Assembly (NCBI GenBank): GCA_963712765.1
Contig: CAVQIX010000005.1
Coordinates: 62,001-126,000 of the forward strand
Direction of reading: 5' to 3'
DNA: 64,000 bases
DNA from: CAXMST01 sp963712765
GTDB lineage: Bacteria; Actinomycetota; Thermoleophilia; Solirubrobacterales; 70-9
In this document: piece by piece, positions 8,622 to 17,418 of the stretch
Layout of the letters: the number at the start of each line of letters is the position of its first letter
How positions within the stretch are numbered: position 1 is the stretch's first letter
Notes under the pieces: model-generated
Databases searched by the model: none
Told to the model about the DNA's origin: nothing
The model's input: the letters and a program-made list of their open reading frames with translations, nothing else
Program-made: the position numbers and the translations under genes

Positions 8622-8838
8622 AAATCTGCCTCGGCACTACACAGAGTCCGTCGGACGGAACTGCTAGCCGGGCCGAGATCGCTCCCAATCCGCATGATCA
8701 AGCGGGTTACAGGAGGTGGGGCGCCCGCCCAACCGATCGACTGCCACACCCCGTTCTGCAACCCGAGTTGCACCCGGCCCTCGACACGACACGATCCTCC
8801 GCCCCGTTTCCGGCCGGCGCGGCGATAGGTTTGAGGGC

Positions 8839-9762
8839 GTGAACGAGGATCCGGATAGGGCTCCCGGGAGCGTCCCGCCCCCGGGAGCGGGAGCGACCGA
8901 GCTGCGCGGGAGCGAGCAAGCCTCCACGACGGCGGCGGCGGTCCCCCAGGACACCGACGACATGCTCGGCACCCACTTCGGAGCGCTCGCCCGCGCACCT
9001 CTGACGCTCAGCATCGGGGCGACGGCGATGATCGCCGCTTTCGTGATCGGAACCACGCAGGCCGGCGCATCGATCGGCGCTGCCGCGGCGGTGGGAGTGG
9101 CCCTGATCGCCGCGGTGATCGTCTATGCGGTCGCCTCGAGCCGAGCCGAGGAGGACTTCTTCGAGCATTACGCGAGCGCCCGCGGCCTCCAGCGCCGCCC
9201 CGACGGGCGACTACCACCGACAACCCCCCTGCTCCGCAAGGGCGATAAGCGCTACGCCGACCAGATCATGAACGGCACCCTGCCGGGAGGCCTGCCGGGC
9301 GCCCTCGCCCTCTACACATACGAGGAGCACACGACCGACTCCGACGGCACCCACGACGAAACCAAGTACCGCTTCACGGTCGTGATGCACGATATCCCCA
9401 GCGTCGCCGAAGCGGTCTCCGACGTCCACTGCCAGCGCCGCTCCGGCTTCCGATTCCTCGACTCCGCCGAGGATGTCTTCCGCAGGATGCAGCGGCTCGA
9501 GCTCGAGAGCGAGACGCTCGACAAGCGCTATGAGATCTTCTTCGGCGCCGGCGACGACGAGAACTGGATGAAGCAGCTCTTCTCGCCCAGCTTCATCGTC
9601 TGGCTCGCCGAGGAGGCCCCGCGCGACTTCGCCTTCGAGTTCTCGGCCGGCGGGCTCTGCGTCAGCGTCAAGGGGCACCATGACAACGCCGCCGAGCTCG
9701 ACCAGCTCTGCGAGTCGGCGGCCCTCGTCGCCGGGCGCCTCGCCGACGAGGCCGCCGAGTAG
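8839..9762 (+). CDS. Hypothetical membrane protein
   Basis: 307 residues from the GTG at 8839, which has a GAGG site just upstream; the frame is open earlier (GTG at 8716) but that sequence is low-complexity. Two adjacent hydrophobic segments (about residues 55-72 and 77-97) are followed by a soluble cytoplasmic or periplasmic domain of about 200 residues with FFEHYASARGLQ, a LRKGDKRYADQIMNGTLPG stretch and a conserved-looking C-terminal FEFSAGGLCVSVKGH. I do not recognise the family. It is transcribed away from mraZ and converges on the tad genes. Confidence 0.75.
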   Translation: MNEDPDRAPGSVPPPGAGATELRGSEQASTTAAAVPQDTDDMLGTHFGALARAPLTLSIGATAMIAAFVIGTTQAGASIGAAAAVGVALIAAVIVYAVASSRAEEDFFEHYASARGLQRRPDGRLPPTTPLLRKGDKRYADQIMNGTLPGGLPGALALYTYEEHTTDSDGTHDETKYRFTVVMHDIPSVAEAVSDVHCQRRSGFRFLDSAEDVFRRMQRLELESETLDKRYEIFFGAGDDENWMKQLFSPSFIVWLAEEAPRDFAFEFSAGGLCVSVKGHHDNAAELDQLCESAALVAGRLADEAAE

Positions 9763-9780
9763 CCCTGCCCCACCTCCGGA

Positions 9781-9799
9781 CCCGATGCCGGCGATCGGG
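9781..9799. terminator. Possible bidirectional terminator hairpin
   Basis: CCCGAT and ATCGGG arms (9781-9786, 9794-9799) around GCCGGCG, in the 37-nt gap between two convergent genes. No T-tract. Confidence 0.35.
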
Positions 9800-10633
9800 C
9801 TACAGGCCGCTGAGCAGCGCCTCCGAGTTGGCCAGGATCGCCGCGGCGAGGATCAGCAGGACCGAGGGCACCAGCAGCAGGGCGACGGTCAGCTGGATCT
9901 TCGGCGCCGCCCGTGCGGCCTGCTCGCGGGTGAGCCGCCCGAGCTCCCCGCGCAGCGCCGCCGACCGGTCCCGCAGACCCTCGGCCAGGGGCGAGCCGAG
10001 GCGGCGGCTGCGCTCGATCAGCACCGCGACGGCGGCGAGTTCGACCGACTCCCGCGCCATCCGACCCAGCGTTGCCTCTACCGAGCGGCCCGACTCGAGC
10101 TCGGCGACGGCGCGAGCGAGCTCGTCTCGCAGCGGCCCCCGCGCCAGGCCGGCCGCCTCGCCCAGAAGAGCAACCGGTCCGCGGCCCGACGCGGCGCCGA
10201 CGGCCATCAGCTCGAGCGCATCGGGAAGAGCGGCCGCCACCGCTCGTCGTCTCCGGCGCGAGCGACGCTCGAGGTAGATGTCGGGCGCCGCGCTGAGGGC
10301 CAGCGGCGCCGCTAACACCACGACCGCCCCGAGGCGGGCCGGCAGCACCGGCGCTACGCCGAGGGCGATCGGCACCGTGACGAGGCCGACGATCAGCCGG
10401 GCGCCGACGATGAGCAGCGGATCGACCCGACCGCCAAGGCCCGCGGCCTCGATTCGGCGCAGCATCGCGGCTCTGCCGCGCCTGTATCCGCCGCCATGGC
10501 TACCCGATGGTCCGAGCCGGCGAGTCCAGACACGGCGGCTTGAGGCGAGCATCGCCTCACCGTGGATCGCCCAGAGCTCGCGGGCCGCCGCCACGAGCGC
10601 CAAGGCGGCGACGGCGGCCAGCACCGCGCTCAC
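9800..10633 (-). CDS. tadC: TadC-like type II/IV pilus assembly membrane protein (T2SSF domain)
   Basis: 277 residues; inner-membrane platform protein of a Tad/Flp-type pilus or secretion machine. An N-terminal hydrophobic segment and a pair of central ones (about 70-115) precede the cytoplasmic T2SSF helical domain (LPDALELMAVGAASGRGPVALL, ELARAVAELESGRS), with C-terminal membrane segments (LTVALLLVPSVLLILAAAIL). The start overlaps the tadB stop (GTGA). The last gene of the tad operon. Confidence 0.85.
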   Translation of the reverse strand: MSAVLAAVAALALVAAARELWAIHGEAMLASSRRVWTRRLGPSGSHGGGYRRGRAAMLRRIEAAGLGGRVDPLLIVGARLIVGLVTVPIALGVAPVLPARLGAVVVLAAPLALSAAPDIYLERRSRRRRRAVAAALPDALELMAVGAASGRGPVALLGEAAGLARGPLRDELARAVAELESGRSVEATLGRMARESVELAAVAVLIERSRRLGSPLAEGLRDRSAALRGELGRLTREQAARAAPKIQLTVALLLVPSVLLILAAAILANSEALLSGL

Positions 10634-11490
10634 CGGCGCACCGCCCCGAATCGCTGGATGACGCCGAAGGCGATCAGCTGCAGGATCGCCGCGAGCCCGA
10701 GCAGGACCAGAGCCGCGGGGTCAGCGAGCATCGAGGCGACGAAGCCCGGGTCAACGAGCTCGACGAGGATCATCGCTCCGACCGGCATCGCCGCCACCAT
10801 GCCGCCGGTCAGACGCGCCTGCGCGGTTTCCGAGCGAGCCTCCGCGAGCGAACGCTGCCGCCCAGCCTCGGTCTCGGCGTACCGGCGCAGGAGGGAGGCG
10901 AGATCGCCGCCAGAGCGTTGCAGGGAGAGGACGGCCGCGATCAGGGCCGCCACCGGCTCGGACCCCATCCTCCCGGCAAAGCCCTCGAGGCTCCGACGCG
11001 GGGAGACGCCGATCGCGATGTCGGCGTTGACCCGCGCGATCTCGATCCGCGCGGCGCCGTCGAGAGTCGGGGCGAGATCCGCGATCGCGCCCCTGACCGA
11101 GGTGCCGGCGGCGAGCGCGTCGGCGAGGCCGGCGGCGATCACGGGCAGCTCGGCCTCGACCGCGGCGCGGTAGCGACGGTGCCGGCGAGCGATCGCCCAA
11201 CCCGCCAGCGCCGGCCCGAACCCGGCGAGCAGAGCCGGTGCGCCGGGGCCCGCCACGAGCACCGCGCCCGATCCGAGCGCGACACCAGCGACCACCCCGA
11301 GCCGGCGGCGCTCCAGCACGCTCGGCAGCCGGCCCTCGCGACCCGCTCGTCGCAGCGCATCGACGGCCGAGCGGACGTAATCGGCCGCGCCCGGCCCGAG
11401 GCCGCGGGCGCCGTCGCGCAGCGCCAGGGCGAGCAGGCCTCCGCCGAGGCCTGCCAACAGGATCGGAAGGGCGTCAGACAGCGTCCTCAC
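10630..11490 (-). CDS. tadB: TadB-like pilus assembly membrane protein (T2SSF domain)
   Basis: 286 residues with the same architecture as the TadC-like neighbour: N-terminal membrane segments, a cytoplasmic T2SSF domain (ELPVIAAGLADALAAGTSVRG, SLQRSGGDLASLLRRYAE) and C-terminal membrane segments. The GTG start lies inside the end of the TadA gene (17-nt overlap). TadB and TadC form the paired inner-membrane platform acted on by the TadA ATPase. Confidence 0.85.
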   Translation of the reverse strand: MRTLSDALPILLAGLGGGLLALALRDGARGLGPGAADYVRSAVDALRRAGREGRLPSVLERRRLGVVAGVALGSGAVLVAGPGAPALLAGFGPALAGWAIARRHRRYRAAVEAELPVIAAGLADALAAGTSVRGAIADLAPTLDGAARIEIARVNADIAIGVSPRRSLEGFAGRMGSEPVAALIAAVLSLQRSGGDLASLLRRYAETEAGRQRSLAEARSETAQARLTGGMVAAMPVGAMILVELVDPGFVASMLADPAALVLLGLAAILQLIAFGVIQRFGAVRR

Positions 11491-12661
11491 CCACGCTCTG
11501 TGATGCGGCCCGGCTCCACACCTCGCGGAGGCCGATGCCGCCGGACCGCGGCTTCAGCTCGGCCAGCGCCAGCGCCCGCCGGGTTCCGCTCGGAGTTCGC
11601 TCGAGATGGAGGACCAGATCGAGCGCGTTCGCGAGCTGCTCGCGGACGACGTCGTGCGGCACCTCGAGGCCGGCCATCAGGGCCAGCATCTCCACCCGTC
11701 GCAGCGCCTCGGCCGGAGAATTGGCATGAACGGTGGAGAGCGCGCCGCTGTGGCCGGTGTTGAGAGCGACCAGCAGGTCCATCGCCTCGGGGCCACGGAC
11801 CTCACCCACGATGAGCCGATCAGGTCGCATCCTCAGGGCGTTCCTGACCAGATCACGAATCCCGACCCCGCCGCTGCCCTCGACGCTCGCGGGCCGGGTC
11901 TCGAGCCTGACCACGTGCGGTTGCTGCAGACGCAGCTCGGCCGCGTCCTCGATCGTGATCAGGCGCTCGCTCGAGGCGATGAACGAAGAGAGGGCGTTGA
12001 GGACGGTCGTCTTCCCGGACCCGGTGCCGCCGCTGATCAGCAGGCTGCGTCGATTCCGAACCGCCTCACCGAGGATCGCCATCAGCGCCGCCGGTATCGC
12101 CCCGCGCCGCTCGAGCTCCTCCGGGCCGGGCCGCAGCCCGCTGAAGCGCCGGATCGACAGCGCCGGCCCATCGACCGCCAACGGCGGGATCACGACGTTG
12201 ACCCGGGAACCGTCGCCCAGGCGGCCATCGGCCATCGGCTCCAGCTCGTCGACCCGACGGCCGATCGGGCCGAGGATTCGCTCGATCACGTCGCGCAGAT
12301 GCGTGTCGCTCTCGAACCCGGAGGGCGTGCGCTCGAGGCGTCCGCGACGCTCGACCCAGACCTCCTCGTGGCCGTTGACGAGCACCTCATCGACCTCGGG
12401 GTCCGCGAGCAGCCGCTCGAGTGGGCCGAGTCCGACGGTATCCCTGAGCACCCGCCCGACCAGCTCCTCGCGGGCTGCTTCGGAGAGGATGCCGGCCCGT
12501 TCGCCGACCAGCTGCCGCAGCCTCGACTCGAGTGAGAGGTCGTCGTCAGCCTCCGTCGCTGCCAGACGGTGCCGCTCGATCAGCTCCTCTCGGATCTCTC
12601 CGGCCAGCTCCTCTGCACGGCGCTCCGAGGCCGAGCCTCGCACCGGATCAACTGCAGACAC
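11474..12661 (-). CDS. tadA: TadA/CpaF-type secretion ATPase
   Basis: 395-residue type II/IV secretion ATPase that powers pilus extension. Walker A GGTGSGKTT at about 211-219; Asp box (LITIEDAAELR), Walker B region (RPDRLIVGEVRGPEAMDLL) and His box (NTGHSGALSTVHANS) follow in the usual order. The N-terminal domain (LGPLERLLADPEVDEVLVNGHEEVWVERRG) is typical of CpaF. GTG start 16 nt downstream of cpaB. Confidence 0.94.
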   Translation of the reverse strand: MSAVDPVRGSASERRAEELAGEIREELIERHRLAATEADDDLSLESRLRQLVGERAGILSEAAREELVGRVLRDTVGLGPLERLLADPEVDEVLVNGHEEVWVERRGRLERTPSGFESDTHLRDVIERILGPIGRRVDELEPMADGRLGDGSRVNVVIPPLAVDGPALSIRRFSGLRPGPEELERRGAIPAALMAILGEAVRNRRSLLISGGTGSGKTTVLNALSSFIASSERLITIEDAAELRLQQPHVVRLETRPASVEGSGGVGIRDLVRNALRMRPDRLIVGEVRGPEAMDLLVALNTGHSGALSTVHANSPAEALRRVEMLALMAGLEVPHDVVREQLANALDLVLHLERTPSGTRRALALAELKPRSGGIGLREVWSRAASQSVGEDAV

Positions 12662-12677
12662 GCTCGATCGTCCCTGG

Positions 12678-13304
12678 CTACAGCGGCAGGAGACGGAGCT
12701 CGCGCGAGAAGTTCTCTGCTTCGATCACGGTCAGCGACTCGCGGCGCGCCAGCCCGAGGGTCGCGATCCACCCGCCGTTGGCGCCGGCCCGACGCAGAGC
12801 CAGCAGCGGCACCCCGCGCGCGAGAACCGCCACACGCGGTCTGCCCCCGAGCCCCGGCTCCTCCGCGGCGACCACGTCGACGCGGCTCACCTCCGCCCCT
12901 CCGCGGGCCAGCGGGCCGGCGGCGGCGACCCGCACCTCGAGCGCGCGCCGCCCTCCTCTCAGTCCCCGCAACCCGCCCTCGGGCTCGTGGAGGTGCGATG
13001 CGAGCAAATAGGAACCGGCCGGGACGGCGGAGACGGGCTCCGCACCGATCGCCTCGGCGGGCGCGGTGAGCGCATCGGGGGGAACGAAGCGCTCAGGCGC
13101 CTGTCCACGCCCCAGCCTGCGCTCGACGTCCTCCGCCCGCAGTGGAGAGCCCGACTCGAGGGACCGCTCGACCACGACTACATCCCTTTGTACCCCGTAC
13201 CCCTCCTCGACCTGGCCCCGGTAGCGCGAGGCGAGGGCTGCGGAGGCGAGGGCACAGACCACCGCGAGTGCGAGGAAGCCGGCCGCCCTGGCTCGCCGGC
13301 TCAT
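12678..13304 (-). CDS. cpaB: CpaB/RcpC-like Flp pilus assembly protein (SAF domain)
   Basis: 208 residues. An N-terminal membrane segment or signal anchor (about 7-26) is followed by a SAF domain (VVVERSLESGSPLRAEDVERR, AEPVSAVPAGSYLLASHL), as in CpaB/FlgA-like proteins, which act outside the cytoplasmic membrane in Tad pilus assembly. ATGA overlap with the histidine kinase stop. Confidence 0.8.
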   Translation of the reverse strand: MSRRARAAGFLALAVVCALASAALASRYRGQVEEGYGVQRDVVVVERSLESGSPLRAEDVERRLGRGQAPERFVPPDALTAPAEAIGAEPVSAVPAGSYLLASHLHEPEGGLRGLRGGRRALEVRVAAAGPLARGGAEVSRVDVVAAEEPGLGGRPRVAVLARGVPLLALRRAGANGGWIATLGLARRESLTVIEAENFSRELRLLPL

Positions 13305-13963
13305 GATCGGCCCGGCCCGGTCCGGGCGACCGGGAGCTCGAGCTCGGTGAGTACGCCGTCCCCATCGGCGCTGGGACCAAGGATCGCTCCCCGATGCCGT
13401 TCGGCCACGCGTGAGGCGATGCGCAGGCCATGGCCGCGCCGCGGGTCGGACGGAACCGGGGACGGCCTCCCGCCCGATCCGGCGTTTCGAACCTGCAGCC
13501 GCAGAACCGCTCCGTTCACGGCAGCGGCAATCCGCACCGCTCCACCGCCGTGCGCGAGTCCGTTGGCGACCAGGTTGTCCAGCGCGGCGGCGAGCTGGTG
13601 AGGGTCGCCGCTCACGGTTACCGCCGGCAGCACCCCGACCGTCACGCGGCCTCGCGGGCGCCAGCGTTGCTCGAGCTCGCCGAGAAGCCGGCCGAGAGGT
13701 ATCGCCCGCCGGCTGAACGGCTGCTCACGGCCGTTGACCTGCGCGTCGAGGTCGCCGAGTGCGTCGGCGGCCGCATCGAGGCACTGACGGATCGCGGCCT
13801 CTCGATCGGCCCCGGGCGGGTGGGCTGCCGCCACCGATACCCCCTGCAACGGTCGGCGCAGCTCATGCAGAGCCTCATTCATCCGTCGTCGTCGCCGAAG
13901 CCGATCGACCCCGAGGTAGGAGATCAGCACTCCCGTGAGCAGATCCCGGACCGTCGGCCTCAA
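13301..13963 (-). CDS. Small sensor histidine kinase
   Basis: 220 residues. One short hydrophobic stretch near the N-terminus, then an H-box ALHELRRPLQG (His at about 33) where HELRNPL is usual, and an HATPase domain with N-box (DNLVANGLAHGGG) and G-box (GHGLRIASRVAERHRG). There is no periplasmic sensor domain, so it probably senses a cytoplasmic or membrane signal. The TTG start overlaps the stop of the response regulator (TTGA). Together they probably control the downstream tad genes. Confidence 0.85.
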   Translation of the reverse strand: MRPTVRDLLTGVLISYLGVDRLRRRRRMNEALHELRRPLQGVSVAAAHPPGADREAAIRQCLDAAADALGDLDAQVNGREQPFSRRAIPLGRLLGELEQRWRPRGRVTVGVLPAVTVSGDPHQLAAALDNLVANGLAHGGGAVRIAAAVNGAVLRLQVRNAGSGGRPSPVPSDPRRGHGLRIASRVAERHRGAILGPSADGDGVLTELELPVARTGPGRS

Positions 13964-14676
13964 CCGGGCTCAACCAGCCGGTAGCCGACGCCCCAGCAGT
14001 TGACGACGAAGCGCCCACCCTCGGGATCGAGCTTGCGACGAACCCGGCTCGCGTGGGAGTCGAGCGTCCTGGTGCGGCTCGCCGCCTGGTAACCCCAGAC
14101 CCCCTCGAGCAGCTCCTGCTTGGTGAAGACCCTGCTCGGCTCGGCGATGAGGGTGCGGAGCAGGTCGTACTCCTTGTTGGCGAGTTGCACCCGCCTCTCC
14201 CCGACCTTTACCTCGCGGCTGGCGGGATCGACGCTGAGCGGCCCGACGCGCATCGGGCCTGATCGGGTGCCGCTGCGGCGCTCGATCAGGTTGCTGATGC
14301 GAACCAGGAGCTCGGCATAGTGGAATGGCTTGACCAGATAGTCGTCCGCGCCCTGGTTGAGGCCGCGCACTCTGTCGGCGTCGGTCCCACGGCCGCTGAG
14401 GATCAGTATCGGCAGGGTGCGATCGAACTCCGCGGCGCCTCCGTCGGAGGCCCGGATCCGTCGTAGTACGTCGAGGCCTGCAGCGTCGGGCAGGCCGAGG
14501 TCGAGCAGGAGCGCGTCGGGCGCCTGGTAGCGGCAGAGCCGCAGCGCATCGGCCGCGGTGGGGGCCGCGATCGCGTGGTAGCGATCCGCCTCGAGGTTCT
14601 CCACGAGGAGATCGAGAGTGACCCTGTCGTCCTCGCAGACCACGATCCGGCCACGCGGCTCGAGCTCAGCGAGCAT
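13960..14676 (-). CDS. OmpR-family response regulator
   Basis: 238 residues from the ATG at 14676 with a GGGGAG site. Receiver domain: acidic pair ED near the N-terminus (VVCEDDRVT), phosphoacceptor Asp in ALLLDLGLPD and Lys in DYLVKPF. C-terminal winged-helix DNA-binding domain (VQLANKEYDLLRTL, VWGYQAASRTRTLDSHASRVRRKL). The frame is open upstream through the DUF192 gene, but that extension is shadow. The start overlaps the end of the DUF192 gene by 11 nt. Confidence 0.93.
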   Translation of the reverse strand: MLAELEPRGRIVVCEDDRVTLDLLVENLEADRYHAIAAPTAADALRLCRYQAPDALLLDLGLPDAAGLDVLRRIRASDGGAAEFDRTLPILILSGRGTDADRVRGLNQGADDYLVKPFHYAELLVRISNLIERRSGTRSGPMRVGPLSVDPASREVKVGERRVQLANKEYDLLRTLIAEPSRVFTKQELLEGVWGYQAASRTRTLDSHASRVRRKLDPEGGRFVVNCWGVGYRLVEPG

Positions 14677-15040
14677 CTTCTCCCCGATCGCTCGGGCTGG
14701 CCGCGCCGGCATCGCCCGCAGCGGGAAGCTCCAGGATCGCGACCGCGCCTCGAGAGGAGACGAAGAGACCCGGCTCGACCGAGCGGGCCCGACGCAGCTC
14801 GTCCCCCTCGGAGTCGAGGAAGACCACGTCAAGACGGAACCGCATTCCGAGCGTGTGGATGCCTCTGCAGTCCGGTAGCAGCAGCCCAGCCCCGGCCCGT
14901 TCTCGCCGGAGGAAGGCGAGCCCGAGCAGCCGAGCGAGGTAGCTGGTCGCGACCGGGACCTCGATACCGCCGGCCCGCGCCCGGGGCAGGACGGCGAGGC
15001 GGCGGGCGAGGCGGGGAGGCGATCCGTGCTGGTCCGGCAT
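14666..15040 (-). CDS. DUF192 family protein
   Basis: 124 residues. Contains the DUF192 core: LARRLAVLPRARAGGIEV at the N-terminus and GIHTLGMRFRLDVVFLDSEGDELR in the middle, matching the family pattern (Met, then LDvvFLd). The function of DUF192 is not established; in actinobacterial genomes it is often found beside tad genes. First gene of the putative tad operon. Confidence 0.82.
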   Translation of the reverse strand: MPDQHGSPPRLARRLAVLPRARAGGIEVPVATSYLARLLGLAFLRRERAGAGLLLPDCRGIHTLGMRFRLDVVFLDSEGDELRRARSVEPGLFVSSRGAVAILELPAAGDAGAASPSDRGEDAR

Positions 15041-15229
15041 GACCCCTCAATCCCGGGCCGCCCAGAAGTGCCCCCGGGCCGGCTCCTAGCCACCGTTGCC
15101 GCTACCCGCGTCGCAGCGGCGCCGGATGGGTGCAAGCGACCATCCACCCGGCCGGTCAAACCTGCGAGCTGGAGGGGTGTCGTGAAACATTCGCGGCCCG
15201 CGCCGAGGGGGGCCGGCGGCGGGAGATCT

Positions 15230-15694
15230 ATGGAGAAAGCGACACGAAGAGGCAACTACGAGTCGGGTTCCGACTACGTATTGGAGTACGGCGAGCTCCG
15301 CTTCTCGTTCAACGAGCGCGACTTTGCGCAACGAGTCGAGCAGGCTGCGGTCAAGCTCGACTTCACCCACTCCGGCCTCACCCACTCCGAGCTCCATGAC
15401 CTGGTCGAGCTCGCCGTCAACGGCGAGATCCGCGAGGCCGCTTCCCAGCTCGGCGAGCACGTGAACGAGAACTGGGGCGAGCTGGTCGACGGATCTAGCC
15501 GGAGCCTGGTGCACTGGCTCCGCCGGCTCGTCTTTCGCGGCGCCTGGCTCGACCAGCGGGTCAAGGAGGGTGAGCTCGATGTCGTCTTCGACCCGGTCAC
15601 CAACGCCTTCGGCTACGTGCAGCCCGAAAGGGACTCCGAGCCAATCGAGCTCTCCCGCGAGCCATCCTGGTCGGGACTCGCCTACAGGCCCTGA
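15230..15694 (+). CDS. Hypothetical acidic protein
   Basis: 154 residues from the ATG at 15230 (GGGAG site 4 nt upstream). An in-frame GTG at 15182 with a GGAGGGG site is an equally possible start, adding 16 residues. Mixed helical, charged sequence (YVLEYGELRFSFNERDF, LDFTHSGLTHSELHDLVELA) ending in a WLDQRVKEGELDVVFDPVTNAFGY region. No membrane segment and no recognised family. Divergent from the DUF192/tad operon and overlaps the 3' end of the NfeD-like gene by 13 nt. Confidence 0.75.
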   Translation: MEKATRRGNYESGSDYVLEYGELRFSFNERDFAQRVEQAAVKLDFTHSGLTHSELHDLVELAVNGEIREAASQLGEHVNENWGELVDGSSRSLVHWLRRLVFRGAWLDQRVKEGELDVVFDPVTNAFGYVQPERDSEPIELSREPSWSGLAYRP

Positions 15695-16014
15695 CGCCCG
15701 GTCCGCTCTACCACCAGTCCGAGACCCTCGACCGCGAGAACCTCGACCTCGGCGCCTGCGTCGGCGCCACCTTCAGCTCGCGCCCGCCAGAGCTCCCCGT
15801 GGACGCGGACGCTACCTTCGGGCTCGCAGGCCTCGATCACCACCCCGCGCTTGCCGACCATACCCTCGGCTCCGGTCTGGACCCGGTAGCGGCGCAGGAA
15901 CCTGTTCCAGAAGATCAGCTCCCCGACCTCGATCACCAGGCCGGCCAGCAACGCGGCCAACCCCCACGGTGAGTCGAGGACGATGAAGGCGATGAAGCCC
16001 ACCACCAGCGCCAT
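15682..16014 (-). CDS. Short NfeD-like membrane protein
   Basis: 110 residues: two hydrophobic segments (about 1-15 and 18-36), then an OB-fold-like domain (GMVGKRGVVIEACEPEGSVRVHGELWRARAEGG) as in the C-terminal NfeD domain. Short NfeD proteins usually partner with stomatin/flotillin-type proteins; no such partner is in the window. It lies 12 nt downstream of the Rho-like gene. Confidence 0.75.
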   Translation of the reverse strand: MALVVGFIAFIVLDSPWGLAALLAGLVIEVGELIFWNRFLRRYRVQTGAEGMVGKRGVVIEACEPEGSVRVHGELWRARAEGGADAGAEVEVLAVEGLGLVVERTGRQGL

Positions 16015-16026
16015 CGGCGCGGCGTC

Positions 16027-17355
16027 CTACCCGTCCTGGGAGCTGAGCAACGCCTCGTTGTCGGGCGTCGCGGCGATCCGCTCCGCCAGATGCTCGGCCG
16101 CCTCGCGAGGCGAGAGCTCGGCGAGTTTGGAGCGCAGCGCGCGGGCGGCTGTCAACTCGGCCTCCGAGCGCAGCTTCTCCTCGCCGGTCACGCGGCACTC
16201 CGCTACGACGATCGCCGGATAGACGCCGGCCGCGGACAGATCCCCGTCGAGGGTGATCAGGGAGTTCTCGGTCGTCGCCAGCGCCCGTGCCACTCCGCCG
16301 TCATCCTCGCCGGTAAGCGCGGTCGCGATCACCGTCAGCGAGCCGGACTCATCGCCGTCGGTCTCGCGACCCGCACCGAAGATCGGCTTCGCCGCGCCGG
16401 GGTCGTCGGCGGCGACAGCGAGGCGGGAGAGCGAATCGATGATCAGGGCGACATCGGCGCCGCTCTCCGCCTTGCGCTTGGCCTTGGCGACCGCCAGCTC
16501 GATAACCCGCAGCTGCTCCCCCGGTCGCATGTCGGCGCCGGCGATCTCGAGCTCGGTGCCGGAGGCGAGCTCGCGCCAGCTCGTCTCCTCCTCGGGCCGC
16601 TCGTCGATCAGGGCGACGATCACCTCGAGGTCTTCGACCTTCCCGAGCTCGGCCGCGAGGGCCCTCAGCAGGGTCGTGCGGCCAGACCCGCGGGTGGCAT
16701 TGACCAGCACCCGCTGTCCGCGGGCGAGCGGAGTGAGCAGATCGATCGACCGCAGCAGGAGCTTGTCCTCATCGCTGGCCTTCTCTCCGGCCAGCGACAG
16801 GCGCCGGTTCGGGGCGACGGCCTCGAGTTCCTCGAACTTGGTCCGCTCGGCGCCGGGGTCGGCGCCGTTGACCTTGTCAACGTGGACGAGCGCCGGATGC
16901 CGCTCGCCGCGACGCGGCTTGCGAGCGGGCCCGGCGACGACGTCGCCGGCCTCGAGCTCGCAGCGGCGGATCTGCGAGGGCGATACGTAGATGTCCTCAT
17001 CGCCGGCGTCGGGTCCCTCGGGGCTGATGAAGCCATGGCCTCTTGAGGTGATCTCGAGTACGCCCTCGATCGGCTCCCCGTGATCGTCATCATCGTCCAC
17101 CTCGTCGCGGTCGCGGCCGGAGTCCCTGCCCCTGTCGCGACCACCGCGACCGCCTCGGCCTCTGCCGCGACGCCCGTCGCGCTGACCGCGGCCGCTGTCG
17201 CCGGATCGATCGTCGGATTCCGGCTCGGAGGCCTCGCCGCCGAGGGCCTCGATCAATTCCTGACGGGTGAGCATCCGGAAACCCTCGACGCCCTCCTTGG
17301 CTGCGAGTCGGTGGAGTTCGGCAAGGTGCATGTTGTTGAGCGAAGGCGTAGGCAT
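16027..17355 (-). CDS. Diverged Rho-family protein (degenerate ATPase motifs)
   Basis: 442 residues from the ATG at 17355 (AAGGTG site); an ATG 45 nt upstream lacks one. Layout is that of actinobacterial Rho: Rho N-terminal helical domain (MHLAELHRLAAKEGV), Arg/Gly/Asp-rich insert (about 45-92), cold-shock-like RNA-binding domain (GVLEITSRGHGFISP at about 98-112) and RecA-like ATPase domain. The ATPase part is odd: Walker A reads TRGSGRTT (about 221-228), with Arg226 where the essential Lys is expected, and the Q-loop segment (TGGVDANALHRP in E. coli Rho) is replaced by DDPGAAKP. DERPEE at about 251-256 and the Walker B strand LIIDSLSRLA are kept. It may bind RNA without normal translocase activity. 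Confidence 0.8.
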   Translation of the reverse strand: MPTPSLNNMHLAELHRLAAKEGVEGFRMLTRQELIEALGGEASEPESDDRSGDSGRGQRDGRRGRGRGGRGGRDRGRDSGRDRDEVDDDDDHGEPIEGVLEITSRGHGFISPEGPDAGDEDIYVSPSQIRRCELEAGDVVAGPARKPRRGERHPALVHVDKVNGADPGAERTKFEELEAVAPNRRLSLAGEKASDEDKLLLRSIDLLTPLARGQRVLVNATRGSGRTTLLRALAAELGKVEDLEVIVALIDERPEEETSWRELASGTELEIAGADMRPGEQLRVIELAVAKAKRKAESGADVALIIDSLSRLAVAADDPGAAKPIFGAGRETDGDESGSLTVIATALTGEDDGGVARALATTENSLITLDGDLSAAGVYPAIVVAECRVTGEEKLRSEAELTAARALRSKLAELSPREAAEHLAERIAATPDNEALLSSQDG

Positions 17356-17418
17356 TTCGCGCACCTTAGAGAACTGCGGTGAAACCCCGCCCTCGGACAT
17401 CTGCGCGCAAAGCGAGCT

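Noticed and set aside
11733..13601. 622-codon plus-strand frame across tadA, cpaB and kinase
   Set aside because: Crosses three convincing minus-strand genes; Ser/Arg-rich shadow.
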